Shown here: positions 6,038-10,672 of the stretch, in pieces
Numbering within the stretch: position 1 is the first letter of the stretch
Layout of the letters: each line of letters begins with the position of its first letter
Origin: Chitinophagaceae bacterium
GTDB taxonomy: Bacteria; Bacteroidota; Bacteroidia; Chitinophagales; Chitinophagaceae
Direction: 5' to 3'
Assembly (NCBI GenBank): GCA_003526435.1
Contig: DPWF01000197.1
Location: forward strand, 7,038-17,709
DNA length: 10,672 nt
Translations under genes and position numbers: made by a program
The notes under the pieces: model-generated
Told to the model about the DNA's origin: nothing
Databases searched by the model: none
The model's input: the letters and a program-made list of their open reading frames with translations, nothing else

Positions 6038-8125
6038 TTAATAAAATTTGAATCGGTTATCTTTAATTACGGCAGCACTTCTCAAAGCCTGAACGCCACG
6101 GAAAACAGCCACACGGTTACCTTGCATGAGGGTTTGTCTGATGGTTTCAGTATCCATCATTCCGGCACGGGCACTATTGCTTTCAACTTTTACAGCAAAA
6201 ACACCAGTTAATCCGGCAATCGGTGTGCTTGTTTTACCCTGCAATGATTTATTGAACGCTGCACCTACAATTTTAGGTTCGCTTCCTACATTCGGCAGGA
6301 ATGGCGTAGAGAAACTCAGACTGTCTGCACGTAGTACGGGAGACCCAATGGCTGCAGAAATGGCTTCCAGTGAATTACCCTTGAATTTACCATCCAAAAT
6401 CTGTTTTGCTTTTTTCTCATTGCGCACAAAACCTTCCACCAGTGGTCTGGCTTCTGCGGGTGACATCGTTCCGGCAGGATTAATACCAGATACAATGGCT
6501 ACCACATAACGATCTCCAACTTCAATGGGCTCCGATACATCACCTGTTTTGTTTTCATACACCCAACGAACTAGTGTACGGCTTTGTCCAACACCATTAA
6601 CATTAAAATCATTCTGTTTAATATCAGCCGCAGTAAGAACGGTCAGGTTAGATTTTAATGCAGCAGCATCAAATTCTTTTTTTCCCTTTGATGCAGAAGC
6701 AAACTGTGCAGCAGCAGTGCTGGCTGCACTGATGGTTTCGCTACTTGATAAAATAGGTTTCGACAGATAAGCAATCTTATAAGCAGGATTAAAATTTTTC
6801 TGACCCAGTACTTCTACATAATGGTAACCATATTCGGTCTTTACAACACCTTTAGATCCTACTGGTTTATCAAAAGAAAAATCATTGAAAGTGCCCACCA
6901 TTTTTCCCTGTTCAAAATAATCATATACACCACCGGTATTCTTCGTTCCGTCATCGGAATATTTAGCACACAATGCAACAAAATCTGCACCCCCTTTAAT
7001 CGCAGTTTCAATGCTGTCAATTAATTTTTTAGCCAACGTATCGGGTCTGATCACCTGGTTGGTTTGAGGATTAAAAGTAGAAACCAGAATATGACGAACT
7101 CTTGCGCTGTCAGGCCAGTTCTTCACACCAACCATTTTGGCAATAGTAAAATTACCACCATCCTGGTAAGGTCCGTATAAAGCGCCAACCGGTGTTTTTG
7201 TAATAGAATCTTTATTCGGCTGCTGCATTCTCGATTTACTGAAATAGCTGTCGTAGTAAGGTAATTCTGTGCCCGCTTTGGTTAAGAAAGCACTCACATC
7301 AGAAGTGGTAGCAAACTCTTCTTTCAGGCTCATCAACTGGTTCAGTGTATTCAAAGTATCGGCTCCGCTGGGAGAAGCATTGAAATAAACATAATTAATA
7401 GAACGTGATTCTTCTTCTTTCTGGTATTCTTTACTATGCTTTTTAACATAGGCAGCAATATCTGCATCTGTTACTTTAACGGCACTATCAGAGATAGCGG
7501 CATAAGGCATATATACATAAGAAATACTCGCAATAGCATTATTGTCTGCCTGTTGTTTTTCAACCAGCCATTTTGGAACATAAGAAGCCTGTTGTAAAAG
7601 CGCAAGGTATTTACTTCTTAAAGTTTGCTCAACGGTAGGTTCTATGTAGGCTTTATTCACCATGTCTACCTGTTCTTTATTGGTGCTTTTCTTTAACTGG
7701 TTGAAAGCTTGTCTGGCTTCAGCCACTTTAAATTCACCAGTATTAGGATCTGTGAATTCCTGACGTAATGGAGAGTTAGGGCCAAATAAAATATCGCTCA
7801 GTTCTTTTGGAGAAACCTGCAAACCAAGTTTATCATATTCCTGAGTCAATACAAGTCTTTCAACTTCCTGCATCCATAAAGCACCGATCAGTTGATCGCG
7901 TTGTGCTCCCTGTGCTCCATACATACGTTCCTGCATGGCCAGTTTTGATTCGAAATCAAGACGTTCTATTTTTTCTCCGTTTACTTTACCAATAACAGAA
8001 GTATTGGAAAAAGCACTTCCGCCTCTTCCCACACCATCCTGGAGGATAAAAGCAATCAGCGCCAATGCAATAATGGCAAAAACGATCCAGGCACCCTTGT
8101 CACGAATTCTTTGAATAACAGACAT
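6038..8125 (-). CDS. ppiD: PpiD-type membrane-anchored peptidylprolyl isomerase (SurA_N / parvulin)
   Basis: A 695-residue protein with the PpiD layout: short cytoplasmic N-terminus (MSVIQRIRDKG), one hydrophobic anchor (about residues 12-29), then a large periplasmic part. Residues 40-190 resemble the SurA_N-like chaperone region ('VNGEKIERLDFESKL', 'LWMQEVERLVLTQEYDKLGLQVS'). A single parvulin domain spans about 341-441, starting with ARVRHILVS and including 'GGADFVALCAKYSDDGTKNTGG' and 'TEYGYHYVEVLG'. A C-terminal extension of ~250 residues follows. The family assists folding of exported and outer-membrane proteins. Some PpiD proteins have a parvulin domain that is poorly active; activity cannot be judged from sequence. 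Size is typical for Bacteroidota. It is transcribed from a consensus promoter at 8175-8205 and divergent from nadA. Confidence 0.93.
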   Translation of the reverse strand: MSVIQRIRDKGAWIVFAIIALALIAFILQDGVGRGGSAFSNTSVIGKVNGEKIERLDFESKLAMQERMYGAQGAQRDQLIGALWMQEVERLVLTQEYDKLGLQVSPKELSDILFGPNSPLRQEFTDPNTGEFKVAEARQAFNQLKKSTNKEQVDMVNKAYIEPTVEQTLRSKYLALLQQASYVPKWLVEKQQADNNAIASISYVYMPYAAISDSAVKVTDADIAAYVKKHSKEYQKEEESRSINYVYFNASPSGADTLNTLNQLMSLKEEFATTSDVSAFLTKAGTELPYYDSYFSKSRMQQPNKDSITKTPVGALYGPYQDGGNFTIAKMVGVKNWPDSARVRHILVSTFNPQTNQVIRPDTLAKKLIDSIETAIKGGADFVALCAKYSDDGTKNTGGVYDYFEQGKMVGTFNDFSFDKPVGSKGVVKTEYGYHYVEVLGQKNFNPAYKIAYLSKPILSSSETISAASTAAAQFASASKGKKEFDAAALKSNLTVLTAADIKQNDFNVNGVGQSRTLVRWVYENKTGDVSEPIEVGDRYVVAIVSGINPAGTMSPAEARPLVEGFVRNEKKAKQILDGKFKGNSLEAISAAIGSPVLRADSLSFSTPFLPNVGSEPKIVGAAFNKSLQGKTSTPIAGLTGVFAVKVESNSARAGMMDTETIRQTLMQGNRVAVFRGVQALRSAAVIKDNRFKFY

Positions 8126-8155
8126 AAATCAGTTTAATTGGTACAATAAATAAAG

Positions 8156-8170
8156 CCGCCACATCGGCGG
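8156..8170 (-). other. GC-rich hairpin at the predicted 5' end of the ppiD mRNA
   Basis: CCGCC (8156-8160) and GGCGG (8166-8170) form a 5-bp stem with a 5-nt loop. The ppiD promoter would start transcription at about 8168-8170, putting this hairpin at the very 5' end of the mRNA, where it could protect against decay. The start point is predicted, not measured. Confidence 0.45.
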
Positions 8171-8174
8171 GAGG

Positions 8175-8205
8175 CAAAAATAGGGGATTAAAGCATTTGA
8201 ACAAA
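8175..8205 (-). promoter_or_regulatory. Consensus Bacteroidota promoter of ppiD
   Basis: On the minus strand TTTG (complement of 8202-8205), a 19-nt spacer and TATTTTTG (complement of 8175-8182) match the TTTG / TAnnTTTG consensus at every defined position. It lies about 50 nt before the ppiD start codon and is the best promoter match in the window. Confidence 0.82.
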
Positions 8206-8303
8206 TTGTGGAAAACCTATTTTAATGCAGACAGGGCAATGGTTGGACAATTGGGCAATTCATCCGTTTGAAAATATGAGAATTGATTTTAGAGTGTCTG
8301 ATC

Positions 8304-8337
8304 GGATATGTCTGTTTAAAATATCAATCACATATCC
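8304..8337. repeat. Inverted repeat GGATATGT / ACATATCC
   Basis: Perfect 8-bp arms (8304-8311 and 8330-8337) flank an 18-nt AT-rich spacer. The right arm overlaps the first copy of the 16-nt direct repeat at 8333-8348, so one protein-binding site may comprise both. Confidence 0.6.
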
Positions 8338-8348
8338 CGAAATCCACA
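8333..8348 (+). repeat. 16-nt direct repeat TATCCCGAAATCCACA, copy 1
   Basis: This sequence recurs exactly at 8666-8681, 333 nt away and in the same orientation. Its second half is a 7-of-9 DnaA-box-like motif (AAATCCACA). Exact identity over 16 nt in a gene-free region is unlikely by chance. Confidence 0.75.
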
Positions 8349-8637
8349 CCCCCCTGTTTATAATTTGTATTTTCGGTGGAAAACTGGGGTTTTTTCAGTT
8401 TGAAATGTGGAAACCACTCGAACAAATACCCTCAATTCCGACATCAGGCATCCGACACCGGAGATTTTTCCCATTTTGCCCCGTGTTAACGCACAGTGAA
8501 ATAAACGTGGATAGTGAAAACAAGTACATGTGTATTTGGTTATTCACTGATGTGGGTTAAAAAGCATTTTTCTAATATTACCGGAATGTTAAGCCGTGGA
8601 TAAACATGTTAATTAGGGTGGATAAACCCATACAAGT

Positions 8638-8645
8638 TAACTTTG
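8638..8645 (+). promoter_or_regulatory. Putative -7 element of nadA (TAACTTTG)
   Basis: TAACTTTG is an exact fit to TAnnTTTG, and overlaps a 10-bp palindrome AAGTTAACTT (8634-8643). No TTTG -33 element lies at the usual spacing. Transcription from here would leave a leader of about 90 nt before nadA that contains the hairpin at 8653-8671. Confidence 0.35.
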
Positions 8646-8652
8646 CATTCTG

Positions 8653-8671
8653 GGGATAAGTAAGTTATCCC
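8653..8671 (+). other. Hairpin/inverted repeat GGGATAA-gtaag-TTATCCC in the nadA upstream region
   Basis: Perfect 7-bp arms with a 5-nt loop. The arms are also DnaA-box-like half sites, and the right arm runs into the second 16-nt repeat copy. It may be a DNA-binding palindrome or a leader-RNA hairpin; the sequence alone does not decide. Confidence 0.55.
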
Positions 8672-8681
8672 GAAATCCACA
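8666..8681 (+). repeat. 16-nt direct repeat TATCCCGAAATCCACA, copy 2
   Basis: Identical to 8333-8348. This copy lies 61 nt upstream of the nadA ATG, directly next to the AT-rich stretch, and shares its first bases with the right arm of the inverted repeat at 8653-8671. Confidence 0.75.
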
Positions 8682-8741
8682 GCCCTAATAGTAATAAGTG
8701 ATTTATATAAATAAGTATTATTAAATATTATTACCGTGATT

Positions 8742-9749
8742 ATGAACATTTCAGAAGCGAAAGGAAAATTACAGGAAAAAGGATTCCTCGATATAGAAAT
8801 AGATGCCCGTCTGGATATTTTTGCCGAGATTGAGCGACTTAAGAAAGAAAAAAATGCCGTCATTCTCGCACACTACTACCAGGAACCAGATATTCAGGAC
8901 GTGGCAGACTATATTGGAGATAGTCTTGGGCTGGCCCAAAAAGCCCGCGAAACCGATGCCAGCATTATCGTATTTGCCGGTGTGCACTTCATGGCAGAAA
9001 CAGCCAAAATTCTAAATCCGAGTAAAAAAGTACTGTTACCCGACCTGAAAGCAGGTTGCTCGTTAGCCGACAGTGCCCCTGCAGGCCCGTTTAAAGCCTT
9101 CAGAGAAAAACACCCGGATCATATAGTGATCTCCTATATCAACTGCACAGCAGAGATTAAGGCCCTGTCAGACATCATTTGTACCAGCAGTAATGCAGAG
9201 AAGATTATAGAAAGCGTTCCGAAGGAGCAACCCATCATTTTTGCACCTGATAAAAACCTCGGGGCTTACCTGGCTAAAAAAACAGGCCGCGATATGTTAT
9301 TATGGAACGGAGCCTGTATGGTACATGAAATATTCAGTCTTGAAAAAATTACCAAACTCAAAGTAAGACACCCACAGGCTAAAGTAATTGCACACCCTGA
9401 ATGTGAAGAAGCTGTTCTGGCTGTGGCAGATTATATTGGCAGCACTACACAACTGTTGAAATACTCACAAACCGACAGCAGTAAAGAATATATTGTGGCA
9501 ACAGAAACAGGTATTCTTCACCAGATGCAACAGGCAAGTCCCGACAAAACATTTATTCCCGCACCACCCAATAATAATTGCGCCTGTAACGATTGTCCAC
9601 ACATGAAACTCAATACACTTGAAAAACTGTATTTGTGTATGATGTATGAACAACCTGAAATTCACATGGAAGAAAGCCTGCGCCTCGCCGCTAAAAAACC
9701 CATGGACAGAATGCTGGAGATCAGTAAAGCTGCAGGGCTCATTGGGTAG
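8742..9749 (+). CDS. nadA: NadA, quinolinate synthase (4Fe-4S)
   Basis: NadA condenses iminoaspartate with dihydroxyacetone phosphate to quinolinate in the cytoplasm, the committed step of de novo NAD synthesis. The protein has 335 residues if read from the ATG at 8742; an in-frame GTG at 8736 would add two residues, but ATG is the likelier start. Family blocks are clear: [23 protein letters not shown] (39-61), [14 protein letters not shown] (78-91), a Pro-Asp..AGCSLAD block (100-110), WNGACMVHE (188-196) and [12 protein letters not shown] (277-288). The cluster ligands are probably Cys106, Cys192 and Cys285; Cys280/282 are further conserved-region cysteines. Neither nadB nor nadC is adjacent. 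The gene is monocistronic as far as visible, behind a complex upstream region and before a large inverted repeat. Confidence 0.96.
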   Translation: MNISEAKGKLQEKGFLDIEIDARLDIFAEIERLKKEKNAVILAHYYQEPDIQDVADYIGDSLGLAQKARETDASIIVFAGVHFMAETAKILNPSKKVLLPDLKAGCSLADSAPAGPFKAFREKHPDHIVISYINCTAEIKALSDIICTSSNAEKIIESVPKEQPIIFAPDKNLGAYLAKKTGRDMLLWNGACMVHEIFSLEKITKLKVRHPQAKVIAHPECEEAVLAVADYIGSTTQLLKYSQTDSSKEYIVATETGILHQMQQASPDKTFIPAPPNNNCACNDCPHMKLNTLEKLYLCMMYEQPEIHMEESLRLAAKKPMDRMLEISKAAGLIG

Positions 9750-9750
9750 A

Positions 9751-9824
9751 AAACAGAAGAACAGAGAAATGTCCAATATCCAACTTCGAAATTCAATATT
9801 GGACATTTCTCCGTTCTTCTGTTT
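9751..9824. repeat. Large near-perfect inverted repeat (29-bp arms) after nadA
   Basis: Arms 9751-9779 and 9796-9824 are complementary with one mismatch; the 16-nt centre contains the palindrome TTCGAA (9785-9790). Read on the plus strand the mismatch is A-C, but on the minus strand it becomes a G-U pair, so the hairpin would be fully paired in a minus-strand RNA. It fills almost the entire 90-nt gap between nadA and the next gene. There is no GC-rich core and no T-run, so it is not a classic terminator. The size and form suggest a dispersed palindromic (REP/MITE-like) repeat; whether copies exist elsewhere cannot be seen here. Confidence 0.85.
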
Positions 9825-9839
9825 CATTATCTTCCAGTA

Positions 9840-10670
9840 ATGAAATCTCCCGATCCGATATTGATAATAGATCGTATTCCGGCGCTTGATCAGAAACTGA
9901 TTGAATTACTCGAAACTCTTTCTTTAGAAGAATGGAAAAAACAAACCATTGCACCGAAATGGAAAGTGGAAGATGTGGTATTGCATTTACTGGATGGAAA
10001 TATCAGAACATTATCCATACAACGCGATGGATATTTTGGAGTAGCCCCTGAAAATATAAATGGCTATGATGATTTACTTGCTTATCTCAACCAGCTCAAT
10101 GCTGACTGGATTAAAGCGGCAAAAAGAATGAGTCCGAAACTGATAATTGAATTACTTAAAAAAACAAATCAGGAAATAGCTGATTATTTACAAACCATAG
10201 ATCCATTTGCGGACGCATTATTTTCTGTGGCCTGGGCGGGAGAAGAACAATCGGCCAACTGGTTTCACTGGGCAAGGGAGTATACAGAGAAATGGCATCA
10301 CCAGCAACAGATCAGACTGGCGGTTGGGAAAGAAAAAGAATTGTATACGAGAGAATGGTATTATCCGCATTTAGAAACATCGATGCGTGCGCTTCCACAT
10401 CATTACAGAAACTTCCCGGGCAATAAAGAAGAGGTATTATCTTTTAAAATAACAGGAGAAGCCGGCGGAATCTGGCACTTGTATCATAATGGAGAAAAAT
10501 GGATACAGGTAGAAGATATAACTGTTCGTGAAAATCTTATCACCATTGAAGGCGATATAGCCTGGAGACTGTTCACCAAAGGAATTGCTAAAGAAGCAGC
10601 AGGAATCGAGGTTCAAGGAAACCGGGAAGCAGGGGAACATTTGCTTTCTATGCTCGCTGTAATGGCCTGA
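9840..10670 (+). CDS. DinB / maleylpyruvate-isomerase-fold metal-binding protein
   Basis: A 276-residue soluble protein with an N-terminal four-helix domain (about residues 10-160) like the mycothiol-dependent maleylpyruvate isomerase (MDMPI)/DinB superfamily. Signature features are 'PKWKVEDVVLHLLDGN' (39-54) with His49, and 'WAREYTEKWHHQQQIR' (144-159) with Glu150 and His154, reproducing the His...Glu-x3-His metal triad of MDMPI. The ~115-residue C-terminal part (about 165-276) is probably an MDMPI_C/SCP2-like domain; 'ITGEAGGIWHLYHNGEKWIQV' and 'ITIEGDIAWRLFTKGI' fit that idea. Mycothiol is an actinobacterial thiol, so the true cofactor or substrate in a Bacteroidota cell is unknown. The ATG at 9840 follows an in-frame TAA closely upstream; no Shine-Dalgarno sequence is evident. 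Catalytic function is not assigned. Confidence 0.75.
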   Translation: MKSPDPILIIDRIPALDQKLIELLETLSLEEWKKQTIAPKWKVEDVVLHLLDGNIRTLSIQRDGYFGVAPENINGYDDLLAYLNQLNADWIKAAKRMSPKLIIELLKKTNQEIADYLQTIDPFADALFSVAWAGEEQSANWFHWAREYTEKWHHQQQIRLAVGKEKELYTREWYYPHLETSMRALPHHYRNFPGNKEEVLSFKITGEAGGIWHLYHNGEKWIQVEDITVRENLITIEGDIAWRLFTKGIAKEAAGIEVQGNREAGEHLLSMLAVMA

Positions 10671-10672
10671 GG

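Larger units (their letters stand above)
8207..8735. other. Gene-free divergent region with many DnaA-box-like motifs (candidate replication origin or regulatory region)
   Basis: No credible gene lies here. Motifs close to TGTGGATAA/TTATCCACA occur at 8207 (TGTGGAAAA, fitting the relaxed TTWTNCACA consensus), 8340, 8406, 8506, 8551, 8595 (CGTGGATAA), 8617 (GGTGGATAA), 8651 (TGGGGATAA), 8665 and 8673; they match at 7 or 8 of 9 positions. An AT-rich stretch follows at about 8686-8735, as expected for an unwinding element. The genes on both sides point away (ppiD left, nadA right). No dnaA or dnaN is in view, and spot checks of base composition showed no clear strand skew. A dense regulatory region for nadA is the main alternative. 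Confidence 0.4.

Noticed and set aside
8369..8397. AAAAC-tggg-GTTTT hairpin with T-run as a terminator or small RNA end.
   Set aside because: Only a 5-bp AT-rich stem and no upstream gene on the plus strand that would need terminating.
8225..8560. A 111-codon plus-strand frame inside the ppiD-nadA gap.
   Set aside because: No family resemblance and composition dominated by repeated and DnaA-box-like DNA; it ends far from any gene start and looks non-coding.
8653..8735. A NAD-responsive riboswitch in front of nadA.
   Set aside because: Only a single short hairpin is visible, with none of the conserved bulge or tandem structure of the known NAD riboswitch classes.
8126..8735. Using strand composition to confirm an origin.
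   Set aside because: Spot counts of G versus C on both sides gave no consistent skew over this short distance, so it neither supports nor excludes an origin.
9751..9824. Interpreting the long inverted repeat as a standard intrinsic terminator.
   Set aside because: Stem is far longer than usual, AT-rich, and followed by CATTAT rather than a T-run; termination there is possible but not the natural explanation.
9465..9827. A 120-codon minus-strand frame antisense to the end of nadA and reading through the long inverted repeat.
   Set aside because: It is the shadow of nadA plus the palindrome, Cys/Phe/His-rich without any domain pattern.

Overview
The window looks like a chromosomal segment from a member of the Bacteroidota, most likely close to the Chitinophagaceae. 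Three observations suggest this: start codons mostly lack Shine-Dalgarno sequences, several promoters fit the phylum's TTTG / TAnnTTTG consensus, and the protein set (DUF2480, a ~695-residue single-parvulin PpiD, a DPP-IV-like S9 peptidase with an N-terminal signal peptide) is typical of that phylum. The family placement is inference from protein flavour, not a computed phylogeny.

Left part (1-1784, minus strand): the 5' end of mnmG (tRNA U34 modification), an HNH-endonuclease-like gene, a ~350-nt spacer rich in repeats and hairpins, and ybeY (rRNA maturation RNase). ybeY and mnmG are commonly neighbours in this phylum, so the HNH gene and its spacer look like a ~1-kb insertion into a conserved pair. 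Middle part (1863-5330, plus strand): feoA without feoB, nadD in the same short operon, then a secreted S9-family dipeptidyl-peptidase-like enzyme that ends at a perfect bidirectional terminator. Next (5383-8125, minus strand): a DUF2480 protein and a PpiD-type membrane-anchored peptidylprolyl isomerase, each with its own promoter; ppiD also has a terminator.

From 8126 to 8741 is a divergent, gene-free ~0.6-kb region. Its left edge holds a textbook ppiD promoter. The rest has about ten 7/9-8/9 (relaxed) DnaA-box-like motifs, a 16-nt exact direct repeat, inverted repeats and an AT-rich stretch. It resembles a replication origin but is not proven to be one; a complex nadA regulatory region is the main alternative. 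On the right (8742-10670, plus strand) are nadA (quinolinate synthase), a 74-nt near-perfect inverted repeat, and a DinB/maleylpyruvate-isomerase-fold protein.

Functional threads: two separate steps of NAD synthesis (nadA at the start of the de novo route, nadD at the shared adenylylation step); iron and Fe-S themes (feoA, the 4Fe-4S enzyme NadA, and DUF2480, whose relatives often sit near SUF genes); and RNA maturation (ybeY, mnmG). Most of the window is ordinary housekeeping DNA. The unusual material is the HNH insertion with its inverted-core tandem repeats and folded spacer, and the origin-like region.
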